Origin: Trichomonas tenax
Taxonomy: Eukaryota > Parabasalia > Trichomonadida > Trichomonadidae
DNA length: 64,000 nt
Reading direction: 5' to 3'
Assembly: GCA_023091735.1 (NCBI GenBank)
Contig: JALKBU010000109.1
Span: 1-64,000, forward strand
Positions 42,088-55,500 of the stretch are shown here, in pieces (position 1 is the first letter of the stretch; each line of letters opens with the position of its first letter). A program made the translations under genes and the position numbers. The notes under the pieces are model-generated. The model was not told where the DNA came from. It ran no database searches and saw nothing but the letters and a program-made list of their open reading frames with translations.

Positions 42088-42480
42088 TCATCCATATTTA
42101 ATGGCAGTTTCTTCTTGATGATTATGCTTTTTCTTGTCTTTGATTTCCTTTTCTCCAGTGATATGACCTTTATATCCTTCACCTTTACGAGGAAGACCAT
42201 AACCTTCGTCAAGCTCAAGTGCATCCTGGCAAATGAAGCATTAATAACACGAAGCGTAGTGTACGCAGTCTGAGCATCCAGCAGATTCGTAGTTCTCACG
42301 CTGATGAATGATTTGTCTGATGTTATATTCGGACAAAGGCATGCACCAATGCCTGCATGAATGCGTTCCTTCTAACTTCCTTTGGTTATGTACAGACAAC
42401 AGGAAAGGGCAATAGCATCCAAGAATGCATATTCCAATATCTGAGCAGCATGAGAAGAGATTAGTGTGAAAATTACTCAT
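42088..42480 (-). pseudogene. PLAC8/Cys-rich domain protein with one in-frame TAA
   Basis: From ATG 42480: MSNFHTNLFSCCSDIGICIL, then GCYCPFLLSV, the PLAC8 N-terminal pattern (CC...C...G..CP). Later Cys pairs (GCSDC, CFICQD) fit the PLAC8 core. The only lesion is TAA at 42241-42243, just before CFICQDALELDEGYG; the frame continues in register to TGA at 42088. PLAC8 proteins sit in membranes and affect metal handling or cell size in plants. An Inr (TCATT, 42489-42493) is intact. A single nonsense codon in an otherwise clean frame means very recent loss, readthrough or sequence error. Confidence 0.65.
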
Positions 42481-42488
42481 TTTCAAAA

Positions 42489-42493
42489 AATGA
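42489..42493 (-). promoter_or_regulatory. Inr (TCATT) of the PLAC8 gene
   Basis: TCATT eight bases before the ATG at 42480. Confidence 0.55.
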
Positions 42494-42495
42494 TT

Positions 42496-44943
42496 TCAGT
42501 AAAAACAGTTGCTGGACTCAATTTCAAATTTCTTTCGAATTTTTTGTGTGACAATTGTCCTTCTTATCTATTGGGTTTCTATTGTTCCTTGCGCCTGCAT
42601 TTGTCATGGAACAAATGGGGTATCAAAATAAAACTCGTTGTAAAGAGTACTCTGGATAAAGCCAGTCTGCGGAGTTCTTTGGAGAGGAGTAACTGCTGTT
42701 ACATCAATGAAGCCAATTGCTGAATCTAATCTTCTTGAAGTTGTAGCTTGGAAAAGTTGAACATTGTAGCCATATGCTGCTGAATAGCTTTCAACAAGGA
42801 ATTTGGAAATTGAGAAAACAGTGGTTAATCTATTTGCGTGATAAACAAATGATTTGTCTTTGTCATCACCGAATACTTCGCCAATCAAGTTAACTCGATA
42901 GTATTTTTCGACAATAGCATCATTATCAGGAGGTGGTTGTGTTGCAATTGCAGTGAATAAATCTGAAAGCATTGCAAAAGATTGCCTGCATTCTCCAAAT
43001 GCCCTTGAATATTCAAGAAGTGGAAGTAAAGTGTCAATAAAACCAACAGCCATTCTTTGCAATTTATTTTCATTGCAGTATTGGCAAATTTAGTTCAAGG
43101 CACCTTGAAATCCGAGTTGTGTGAAACACGTTGAAGAGCAGAAACAAGGAATCTTTGGCATATCATAAACAATTGCTTTTGGACATTGAAGTTTCTCAGC
43201 GAGTGGACAGATCTTTGAAAAGCATGTTGCGCAATGCAAAACACCAAAAACATTTGGTATTACACCAAGCAAACATCCATATTCAAGAATTAATGGTGCT
43301 TTCATATACAAACCAATGATATATTCCATTCTCAAGTTATGCTTCTTATGAACTTCGTTGATTTTCTCTATTAGCAAACTTGCATATCTGGGTATTGCTC
43401 AAACATTGTCATTCTTTCGAGATATAATTCTATCTTTTTCTCCAAGCTGATCTTCTTGCGAATGATTGCATAACTGTTCTCGCGAAGCTTTCTGTATAGA
43501 AGTGTAAATTCTTTCAGAGCAGGATTTTCTGATTTCATTGACATAACTTCAAATAACAAAATAATCTTTGGATTCGTGAATTCTGGTGTTGTTAACAACG
43601 ATAGTGCAAGAAGAGCAGTAACCATTGCTCTATTTGTTGTACTTGTCTTTTCAGCATCTGATTCGAAAATGGCTACAAATGGTTGAGCAAGAGTTGCTGC
43701 TTTTTCATCATTCATTTCATGACAATCTTCAAAATATGATACAGCATTTTTGCCAATGGAGATGAAATAGAAAATATATTTGGCGAAAAAGTGTTAATCA
43801 TTTGTGAGATTGTAGATGAGAGTAAACCAATATAGACTTCATAAATATTGGAAACCATCAAATGGAACAATAAGTTTGCTAAATCTTCAACTTTATCTTT
43901 AAGCTTAAGAGCTGTCATATTAGAAAGGAATTGAAGAATTCCTTGCTGCAGTTTTGTGGTTGATCTCCTTTCTCCGTGCTTAGTATTTGTTAAGAGAACA
44001 TGGAAAAGTAATGAGAGATTCAGACATCACATTTGGAGATGTCAAATATTTCATGCCAGAACTCAAAGCATAAGCACTTTGTTCAGCAAAGCCAAGATCA
44101 AACAGCATCACAGCAAAGAGAGCAATGGAGTTGATAGGATGACATTCTGCATCTTGAACAGGAGCTACAATAGAACAAAATCTTTGACAAAGTGTATCGA
44201 AGCCATAAAAGTTCACTTTTTCAGTTGTTGCAAGCGATTTTTCTATAAGCATGAAAATAAAGTCAATAAACAATGATATAGATGATAATGGCCGTTCATG
44301 CAAGATGTCATTGAGTGATGAAATGAGTTTCATGTAAAATGTTGTCATCGCATTTTCAATAGGATCAGAATCCAAATGTTCTTTAGTAATACTGTCTTAA
44401 ATCTGCATAAGAATATCTTGGCTGACATTTGATAGCTTATGTGACTTTCTTTCCATTATAGATGAACTGTCAATAAGATTCTTGTTCTTAGTTTGGTATT
44501 CGCCACGAATTGCCTTTCTATCGTGGAGAGCGAAAAATCTCGCATAAATAACCAAATATTTCTGGAAAGACATTGTTGTCATGATATTAGAAACAGAGTT
44601 CTGAATTAAGAATAATGTATCCAAATTAAAGTTCCCATTGTTCGTTTCTATTGAAGTAACGAACATATCCAAGATTTCAACAAGATTTGTAACAATGACA
44701 TTCGGTGGAATTCTTACAAGAGTTTCTAGTTTCTTGTGCTGTCTGAGATTATTTAAATGAACGCAATCCGTTGCAAATATACTCCTGAGAACGATCGATA
44801 AAATGATGTGAGAAGATAAATCATAATTTCCAGCAATATTAAGCCTCCTTGCCAACGGAAAGAGCTATTGGAAGAAGTTCAAACCAGGTACAATCAAAAC
44901 GATCAAGGACAAATAATTTGAAATATTCGAATACCAGTTTGAA
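42496..44943 (-). pseudogene. DOCK-family guanine nucleotide exchange factor (DHR2) pseudogene, 5'-truncated
   Basis: A chain of minus-strand frames forms the C-terminal part of a DOCK protein. Upstream part: DRFDCTWFELLPIALS, then helical sequence. DHR2 landmarks: YSRAFGECRQSFAMLSDLF, VEKYYRVNLIGEVFGDD, AIGFIDVTAVTP and FYFDTPFVP. Lesions: in-frame TAA at 44397 and 43090, further in-frame stops after 42604, and frameshifts near 44865, 43945, 43720 and 43375. DOCK proteins activate Rac/Cdc42-type GTPases. The 5' end stops abruptly at 44943, where the oppositely oriented helicase remnant begins. Confidence 0.75.
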
Positions 44944-47900
44944 ATGTTTCCAGATAGTACCTCATTGAATCGTCAAAAGAAGTTTACTAAAAAACTTGAA
45001 AACGGTTGTGAAACTGTTAATGATTTAACAAAAGCAGTGTTCGAACGTGAGACAGAAAGTAATTTGCGTCCAATAAGGAAATACATCAAATTTTATCGCC
45101 AAGGAAAGAAAGAATTATCCAATTTTTGTGTCTACGAAAAAGTTAAAGTTCTTCCATTAAAAGTGAAGCAAATGAGATATTTCCCAGGTACCACAATGTT
45201 TGTTTACTTTTATCCAAATCATGTTCGTGACTTCACGATTGATTGGGATGCAGATGATCACCTCAAGCTTGGCATTCTCCTTTTATTCTCAAGGTCAGAC
45301 AAATTAGATTATGTTAATGCTTACTGCTTTTCTACCGTCCCAATTTATAGAGAAGAAAAACTGAATAAGGATATAAGAACATATTTGATTGAAGGCATAT
45401 TGCCGATTAGAATCATCAAAGGAAGACTTGCCCCTGGTATCGAATATCACATGTTTGAGCCAAGAGATTCTTACCAAGTTTCTTTGTATAGAATTGAGTC
45501 ACTCGCTAAAATGGATGAAGATTCTTTTCCAGCACTCCAGGATGCAGTTGTCAAACACGATTTTGATATGGAACCAGTCGATGATGTTAATAAAGTATTA
45601 TACAATATTAATATTCTTAGGAAACAAGAAAATGAGTCAAAAGAACAAGAAAATATCGAAGAAGATCATTTAATAAATGAAGAGGAAGAAGAAAAAGCTG
45701 ATGACAACGCTTATTATGCGACCGCGAACAACGATTGGTTTGATGAAATGACGGATGAAAAAATTGATGCAAATCTCAGAGTTGACCATGAACTTCAACC
45801 AATCAAGCATGCAGTAAAGTTTCCTTTAACTCTTGTCAACGGTCATCCAGGAACATGTAAAACATATACTGCTATCGAATTAATTAGATTGTTTCTAACT
45901 TCAAAAGAAATGAGGCACATTTTTATTGTTGCTCAGACAAATCACACTGTTGATTCAATGATCAAAGGTTTACTCAATATAATTCCAGAAGATCAAATAC
46001 TGAGATACGGTGGACAGTTTTCTGTAGATAATGAAAAGATAAAAAATCGACAGGTTAATTTTGCCAAGCTGAAAGATTTCTACAACAACAAATTACTATG
46101 ATAGATCAATAGAAAGAGCAAAAAACACTGAAAAAATCATTGTCCATCAATTTCTCATTTGCAAAGTGTACACAGTCGCACAAAATGTCTTCAAATATCT
46201 CAAGTCGAGAAATAAGGAAGCATCAAAGCTCGATAAGATTGTCAGGCTCATGCATGAGTATATTCTTCCATTGTTTTTGAAGTTTGATTTTGAAAGACTA
46301 TTCAAGCTTCCATTTTATTCAAATGACATCAATAAGATTGATCCAAAACTGGAACCCAAAGATTATCTCGATTATTGGCTTTATGGAAAAGGTTATTTTA
46401 TTAAAGAGATGAAAAGGATCAAAGGTCAATACAATATTAATACAATGAAAGACATTGAAATTCCAGAATTGTATGATCTTGAAGAAGGTGAAGTTCCAGA
46501 TATTGACATTGATCCAAGCTATGAGTTCCCAAGTATAGACATTATCAAAAAAATTGAATCCGAATGAAGACGATGAAGCTCAAGAAATCCCAGATAATCT
46601 GAATGAAGACAACAATGTTGAGTTTTATGAAGATGATATTGACAACGTTGACGAAATTGATCAAAATCCCGATCCCGAAGATGCGGAATTTATTGAAGAC
46701 AATGAAAAGAAAACGTTCAAAGGCCGCAGGCTTAATACAATTGAACCTGATGAAATCCTTCCAGAAGAAATTGCAGAGATGAATACTGATGAATTTGATA
46801 GTTTTCTGAAGTGTGCTATAATATTGTCGAGAAGAGATCCAGAAAGGAAGATGGGATTTATACTTAATTTCTTAAAGAAACTGCTTGAAACACTTCTGAA
46901 TCGCCAGGATCTGCTCAATTCACATGTGAAATTTTACGAAGATAAGGTGAACAATGAAAAGAGCAATGCTGTAGCAATGATTTTCAGAGGAGCAAGAGTG
47001 ATTGTCATGACTGCAACACAGGCCACAAAATTCAAGTCTGCTATCGATCAATGCGGCTGGGACTTTCAAATCATCGAAGAAGCATCTGAATTAACGGAAG
47101 GAGCAACAATCGGATCCTTGCCAATGAAAGCAAAGCATCTTGTCATGATTGGTGATTATCAGCAGTTACGACCTCATGTTGATTATTCAACCACTGAAGA
47201 AAAAGATGAGTTCGGTGCTTATGATATTTCTTCTTTTGAACGTCTCGTCAAAGCTGCCAACGGCAAAGATTGTTTATTCGAACTTAATCATCAGCGTCGT
47301 TATCATGATGACATTGCACAAGTAATTCGTAATTTATTCTGTCCCAACCTCGAGAGTGATTCATCTTTAGCAAATCTCGAACATGTTCCTGGTTTGCCCA
47401 AAAGAATCAATTTCATTTTGATAGAAAAGTTTAAAGAAGCTTCTGTGAAAGATCATACATCAAAAGTCAACAAAGAAGAGGCAAAATATGCTGTTGGCCT
47501 TCTATTCATGCTTTTATGTAGATTGGTTCCTCCAGATAAATTTTCCATTCTTACATTATACAAGAAGCAGGCGGAATACATCAAAAGAAAGATGAAAAAG
47601 TTTTATGCAGAAAAAGATTATAGAGTTTTTTTTTAAATTCTTCGATCCATTCAAAGGTACGAATTTCACTATCGATGACATTACTGTTCAGTGCATCGAC
47701 AATTATCAAGGTGAAGAAAATGATTACATTATTCTTTCCACAGTCAGATCTGAAGTTATGGGATTTGCAAAAAATAGGAACAGAATTCTTGTTGCATTAA
47801 CGCGCGTCCGATCACAGGTTTTTGTTCTTGGAAATCCGATTTTACTCCGCGATATAGAAAAATCAGGTGAATGGGCAGAAGTTATTAAGTTTTGTGAGGA

Positions 47901-49359
47901 AAATTAGCCAGATTCAGTCAGCGAGGAAGGACTTTATCTTTCTTGCGAACACAAAACTACAGGCTATTTGAAGGATATCAATTATTTATGGAAATACCGC
48001 TTTGGTAACTGCAAGAATCTTGAAATTTTCAAAGAAAGACCCGAATTTGGATGCATCCACAAATTAAAAAAATATTGCTCATCAAAGATACTTCCTTGCC
48101 AGCATAAGTGTGGAATACCATGCGAGGACTGTGAGGAACTGTGTGAAGGAATTTGTTCTAAATGTCAGAAATATGGACACCCGCCATGCCAAGCCAAGAA
48201 AGAATTTCAATGCGACTTCAGATACAATGTCACAGCCACCTGTTATGAGTTCCACCATGGAGAACCGAGGTGTAGATCGAGATGTCCCATAAAATTACCA
48301 TGTGAATGCAATTGCAAGCTTCCATGCTGGCATAATAGTCAAAAAACACCACATCAATGTGCACCTTCAATTTGGGAATGTCCTGTTTGCAAAGTTAAGC
48401 AAAAGGTGAATTGTAAAGCTACAGCAGTTTGCAAGTCAGAATGCAAAATCATACTTCCATGTGGACATCAATGTTAAGGAGCATGTGGTGGCAAGTGCTT
48501 TTGTAAGCGAAATTGCGATTATGAATTTCCATGTGGTCATAAGTGCAAGAAACAGTGCTGTGATGATTCAATTGACCATCAACATTTGATTTGCACTCAA
48601 TGCGAGAGTATAGTTATTGGTGGAAATTTCAAACGCACAAAATGCAAAAGGGAATCTCCCAAACCAAGATATAAGCATCCTTGCAATTGCTCTTGTACTT
48701 ATTGCGATAGTAATGACTGCCATTGTTGCTCATATGCTGGTGAACAGTGTGTTTTCCAGTGTCAAGTTGATGTTCATGATGAAAAGCTCTTCAAGTTAGG
48801 TTATCCAGACTGCGATTGCGTTGTTACTGAAAGCGAAGCCAAGAAATCGATTCATGATCAATTTAATATAATTATGAAGCCTTCCAAGAGAAATCCAGAA
48901 CAAATTCATTACTTGAAATGTCCAAAATGCAAACAAGAAGTGATTAGAAAGTCATGTTATTTCATGAAAGATCTCGATCAAATATCAAAAATCGTTAAAA
49001 AGGCCACTAAGAAAGCGGAAATGCTGCAAGATAAGTTTATTAATGAAGATAAACGTGATAAACTTCGCCATAAATATAAGTTCATTCATTGTGAATGCGG
49101 CGAAGTTAACATCTTTGATGTTGTCATCGAGAAAGGCAACCGAAATTTTTTCAGATGTTCGAACAAGGAATGCAGAAATCGTTTCACATTTGATGATGCA
49201 ATCTTTCTTGATCCTAAAGATGATGTTGAAGTAAAAGAAGAAGAACCAGCAGTTAATGAAGAAAGAGAAGAAGAAGCTGCACCAAAACGCAAATTACGTG
49301 GTCTTGGACCACGAAATCGACAAAATCGACAACCCAAGCCATCAAGTGATGATGAGTAA
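44944..49359 (+). pseudogene. ZNFX1-like NFX1-type zinc-finger SF1 helicase pseudogene
   Basis: About 1470 codons across several frames. Order: a ZNFX1-like domain (LAPGIEYHMFEPRDSYQVSL), SF1 motif I GHPGTCKT (45841-45864; the second Walker Gly is Cys), motif II IIEEASE (about 47071), motif III IGDYQQLRP, motif IV LNHQRR, motif V DNYQGEENDYIILSTVRS and motif VI LVALTRVRSQVF. NFX1-type Cys repeats follow from 48090 (CGHQC type), then a Cys-rich end and a charged tail. Lesions: frameshifts near 46095, at an A7 run near 46547 and at a T9 run near 47630; TAG 47905 and TAA 48475 in frame. ZNFX1-type helicases act in RNA surveillance and small-RNA inheritance in other eukaryotes. The N-terminus is missing. 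Confidence 0.8.
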
Positions 49360-49516
49360 CTTTATATTGATATTTTTATAAATTGTTATTATTTATTTTC
49401 AAATAATCTGAGATCATAATAATTTATGAACTTATTTTATAGATCACAGCGTTTTGCTATTTAGTTTAAACATAAAAGGCAAATTTATTTTATATAAAAA
49501 ACAAATATTGTAAAAA

Positions 49517-52500
49517 TTAGGCAAATGGGAAGAACAAAAGATTTCCTGTTTCTGTTAATGCAATCAATCCAAGAAGATTGTAGTCATACTTCATTGATAC
49601 AACTTGACTTCCAGCGGAAGCAGTAAATAAGATTTTCTGAGGTGTGAAAGCTTCAAAGATTGTTATTGATCCAACAGTATCAACCGAGCAAACATAATCC
49701 ATATTTGTCAATGGAGAAATCCATGAACAAATAATTGAAACATCCTGAGCATTACGAATCGCTCTTGCAACCGTTCCGTTCAAAGTGATGATGTAAAAAT
49801 TCATTGATGTTGCGCACATTATGAAACCAAAGTCATTTGTTATTTCAATGGCCTGAATAAATCCTTCGAGTTGAATTCTCTTCAGCATAATTTTGTCAGC
49901 AATGGAGAATATCGATAACTTGTTATCAGCTGTTGCAACAACAACGATTCTGAATTTTTCTGATATTTTAATTGTTCTAATAACATCGCAAAAAACATTG
50001 AATCGCAAAACATCAGTAGAATTGGCGCAGAGAATGCTGAGAATGTTGTTTGTGTCGACTGCAGCAATATATTCACCATCAAAATCAATGAACTGGATAT
50101 TCGATATCTCAGGGAATGTTGCATTCGTTTCATTTGAGAATATTTTGAGCGACTGAGTATCATAAATCACTAAAGAGTTCATAGATGAAGCAATCAGTGA
50201 TTTTGCGTTAATGTCCATTGATATGCTTAAAGCAATATTCTTTTTGATTAAGTTGACTGTGCACAAATGAAGCAAATTATTGGAACCCAAAACCGCCAAT
50301 TTAATAGACTTCTTTTCGAAATAAATTCCAGCTGATTTGATCGAATTCATTGGAACGATCTTCGTAATATCGATTTGTCTGAAAACTTCTAATTCAGATG
50401 TCTGTATGATTGTGTTTTGGACATTTAACTTTTCTGTAAATATCTGAGAAGGAATAATTCCGAGTGTGAACATTAATTCCATTGCCATATCTTTCTTCTT
50501 TTGCCCACCGTTGAAGTTGTCCCAAACATCTTCGTACAAGAATGGAAGGAAAAGATTGGTTCTCTTCTCAGCTTCTTCACCTCTTGAAGCATAACCAAAT
50601 ACCAAATCAATCCAGTTTGCAATTTCTGTTCTGTTCACGTGATCATTGAGGAACTTTCTATTGTTGTAGCACCATTGAACATAATCAGAATTCTCGCATT
50701 TCAAGTCAACAAATGCTTCAGGAAGTGAAAAGAATTCAGGGATTGATTCTCTGTTTTCATTTGTAACATCAATTAATCTGGAAAGATTCTTGATGCTGTT
50801 GAACAAATATTCTTTCTTGTCAAGTTCACCTTGATGCAATTTCTTGTTAAGAGAAGTGAAAGGCTCAATTCTATAAAGATAACTTGAAATGTAAATCGGA
50901 GAAGACATCGAAGCACCAAAAATGAATCTTTCACTCTGTGTTGAACTGAATTGCTTCCATTGAGATCTAAACAAGTTCTGCTTTGCTGGAGTTTGAGCTG
51001 CAATAGGCATCGAGAAGTCGCGTTTATTTACAGTTTTGAAGTCAACTTCGATCTGAGGGAAAATCGGATAGAATTGATAACTGCTGAAAGAACGTCCTGA
51101 ATAAATATTGAGAAGAAGAATAAAGTTGTATGTTGATAATTCTCCGGATTCCCACTTTTGTAATATACCTTGTTTCTCAACAAATTCGCGATAACCTTCT
51201 AACTGAATTATTGTTGAGGATGGGAACTTGAATTCCTTAACAGCATTGATGAAAGATGTACTCTTGTTAGGATAGAAATCGATGAGATAAGATTTTCCGT
51301 TCTTCAGATAGATTTCGACAGCTGAATTGATGTGTCTTGGAGATCTCAACAAAATTGCTGTGACATCATCATTGTTGATTTTAACTTTCTTTCTGTTATA
51401 ATATAAAACGAGTTTCTTCTTTTCTGTTAAAACAAAGATCTTGTATTCAGTCAATAATTTGATTCTGACTCCTTTCATAGCATTTGCTTGCTTCGCTGGC
51501 TTTTCGTATGTCTTGTTAAGATCATTATATTTCTTCATCTGGCAGCAATCATATGTTGGAGTGTGTCTGAGACTCTTTTTGTAATTTGCGGAATTATGTG
51601 TATTATAAATGAAGTTTTCATTTGTAATCTTTTCTGCAACAATCTTTGCTTGTTCATTAATTTCTGAGATGCTTTTCAGTGCAGGATCAATTAATCCTGT
51701 GTATGTGTTGTTGATATTGATTAATTTGTTATCGAAATCTTCAAAGAATGAATGCGAAATATTGCAAATGGATTCAAGTTTCTGGAATCTTTCTGTCAAG
51801 AATCCTTGAAGAACAAGGAATTCTCTTTCACTGATGATCTTCAAAATCAAAGCTTTCTTTTCGTGATTGCCTCTTGGATAACGACTAATGAGTTGAATCA
51901 CGTGAAGAATTGGTGTAAACAAAGGAGTCTTGTCAAGAAGTTCGAGAAGATAATTAACAATGTATTGTTGGCTATTTGGAATATTTGTTGTGTCTGCCAG
52001 TTGCAATCTATAGCTGCATTTGAGTTTTGATGGCAAATCGAAAATATACTTGATTTGGTTGAAACTTGTGAGTTTTTCTAATTTCTTTGGTAACGCCGAA
52101 TTGAGCCAATCTTCAACGAATCCACTGTCCAATCCAATTGCAATCAGTGAATCATTTTGGAATGCTCTCGTCAATCGCATGAAGATGGTTGAGAAGCAGA
52201 ATGAGATTAAGAAAGGCATGTAATCTTTGGTGTCTTTCAAAGACTCGCAAAGAGATTTTGTAATCAATGCCTTAATTTTAACTGTCTGGAAGTTCGTTGT
52301 AACTCTCAAAACATCCAAATGTCCGAATATTCTTTCAACAACTTCTGAGTCGAAACTTGTGAGAATCAATTTGCTTAAAACATCAGCAGCTTTTGGATGC
52401 AAAACAGGATCGAGTTGTAATATATAAATAATGAACCACAGATACCAATGCGAATGATTGATTATAACCGATGCTTTTTCTGGATCAGCAACTATTGATT

Positions 52501-55500
52501 CATACAAGTCTAAAACTTTTGTTTGAACTTCTGGTTCACTCTTCAAAGAAACAATGAGAATTATCGGGAATGTGTGAAGTGGATCAAGTTCACCTTCAGG
52601 AGAACAAATATCTTCATATCTTGTATCAGGAGGAAGATGGAAACCTAAAATAATGGATTGATTGTATAATTCAGATGGATAAAACATTTGCATTGAATAT
52701 AAAAGAATGAATATGAATTCTTTCTGATTCAGCAAATTAACTAAATGCATCCTTTGAGTAATTTCGATTGGTGGAACATAATAATGGAATAAAGTTGGAA
52801 GAATACCCCAAATTCTTGCTGCAAGTTTCTTATCATCGCAGCAAACTCCGTGTGTAATAAACAACTCAATAACATCATTGTTATTTAATGTTTGAGCCAT
52901 TTCATTGACAAATCTATCAAAGCAAAACATAACCATTGATGTATCGAGCTCTTCGTCTCTATTAGATGGTGAATTAACATTTGGATCTGTCTTTGTGAAA
53001 TAGAAATGACGTCTGTAAATCGTGAGAACTTTGTTGTAGAAGTCCATTGTGAGAATTGATTTATTTTCTTTTATCAATTCAACTAAAGCTGTTGACCAAT
53101 GAGAAACAACTTTTTGAACTGTTACAGAAGGAGAAATTCCCCAAAGTTCACCATTAATTAGAATAGAATTGACAAATTTCGCGATATCTTCATTTGATTT
53201 AAGATAATCAAGTATATTATAGAAACGTCTGTAAAGTTGGAAAGTTAAAATTTCATTTGGAGATCGAAGAATATAATACGGAATTTCATCAGCAACTTCC
53301 ATGATTCTCTTGCCGAAGCAATACATCATGAAATCAACTAAAACGCAAGCATAGTCTTTTGGTGCATTTTGTAGCATTCCAAATATAGGAACGAATGTCT
53401 GCAATGGAACAAAATTCATCAAGATATCTATTATATTTGGAACCATTTTATGAATTTCTTGCTGAGTGAAATTATCTGTAAATACTGCCTTTGATTTGCT
53501 TCTGTCATCAAATGAAAAGTTAAGTGGAGCTTCATTAACAACTGTTCCAACTCCAGCTAAGAAAACAGATTCAGCTTCTTCATTCGAAAGGACTTTGGAG
53601 TATGAATTGATACCAGAAACTTGGTAACTGCAAATTAATTTTTCTTCATCATTACTAATTGGCTCAGAGTTATAACCAAAATATAAAACCATGTTTGATT
53701 CATTATTTAATGCATCATCAATAGATGTTGACTGCGGTTGATTCTTATTAAGTTTGGTTATCACTCTTATTATCTTCTTTCCTGTTTTGTTGTCAGTGAC
53801 TCTTCTAAACACAATTGATAAACAATTCCAGACTGAGGTATTTAATTCTGAAATGCAGAAAGATGCGACTCTGTCTGGTAAATAAATTTCAAGCATTACG
53901 TTAAGTTGATGAATAAAGAGTTGTAATACTTCTCCTCCTGTTTGATAATCTGACTTCAAAATCATAATCTTCTTATTCATTGTTGTTGCAAGTGACATGT
54001 CAGCCTTTATCCAAAAGTTTATTGTTCCTTGTTCGAAGAAATCATTGGTTGAAATTGAGGAAATCGTTCCAAAGTTCTTTGACAAAGCAATTGGATATAA
54101 AATTGCTGGAGTTGTTTGGATTGTTTTGATCATCATGAAGAACTGGGAAAGGAATCTAAATACCAATTTGTTGAACTCTCCATTAGTCGGGAATAGAATA
54201 TTCATTAATCTCTGTGCAACAACTGTTGATGACTTCAACATTGCAATTTTATTGAAGAGAGGCATCACGAGATTAATGCAATCTTCCTCATCTTCAAAGT
54301 TGTCGATTTGGTAGCTTCTAAATTCGAAACTCTTCGGGAAGTTTTGAACCATATCACACAAAATCAAATCTACTTCACCATTATGCATCATGAAAATGTT
54401 ATATGATGAATAATTGATGAGATCATTCAACAATTTGAAGAGTTCTTTGAAGTGACGACCTTTCGAGTAAACAGAAAACATTATAGTTAGAATTGATGGC
54501 TTGATAATCAATGAAAGGAAATTCTGGTGAACTGATTGACTTGCCAAAAGGAATGAAAGTAATTTTTGTGTTGTTGCTTCAGATAATTTATGTCCTTCAA
54601 CGTCTCTAATGATCTTTGATAGCTTTTGGCTTGTTATTAAATCAGCTTCGAAATCAAGATCATACAAAATCATTTGCAAGAACATATTCATAACTTGGGT
54701 AAGAAAACTTTCACTTGGGAATGCATGTGTATAGTCAATTGCATTCTTCAAAACGTTGTGGCAATATTTGACTATAGAAGGATTCAATGGAATTGATTCA
54801 ACAACAGAAGCAAGTAATTTTGATGCAAGATTTGTTGTGTAACTTGTATTTGACGAGAATTTCAAGATTTTAAGTGAGTTAGCAACGAATTCTGCAGTAT
54901 TCGCTGAGTCTGCATTTGTTGATTGGAAAACAGAACGAAGTTTCTGGAAAACTAAGTCCGAGAAATATGGTTCGAAGAAAGCAGTCAAGAAACATGCGGA
55001 GAAGGAATCATTAGAATAACATGATTCAGTGATTGTTGGGGTATTAAGAATAGCATAAATCAAAACAAATATTGCTGATCTTGCTTGAATTATAATATCA
55101 TTGTTTTCTTCAGATAATTCGTAAATCTTTCTGTATTTATGTTCAACTGAAATAACAATCTTGAAAAATCGATCAGTGAATGTAACACCTGATTTAATGA
55201 GATGCTGAATTCTCATGCATATTTCAGAGAACAGGAATGGATTCTTCGCATGTATTTCAAGCGTTTGGGGAAGTAAAATTGGCATTTTTGTCGAAATAAT
55301 CTCTAAAGCTGTTTGACGAATGAAACCGAGTGCTTCGAAATTTTCAATAGGATAAAACATGTTAATCGATGGATTAAAGACAGCATCGCTTATCAAGACT
55401 GAATAGGCACTCTTAGGTACGCCAGATGACTCTTTGAGCAAGAAAAGAAGACTTAAATATAAGTGGATATTTTCGTTATTGTATTCATAATTGCAAAATC

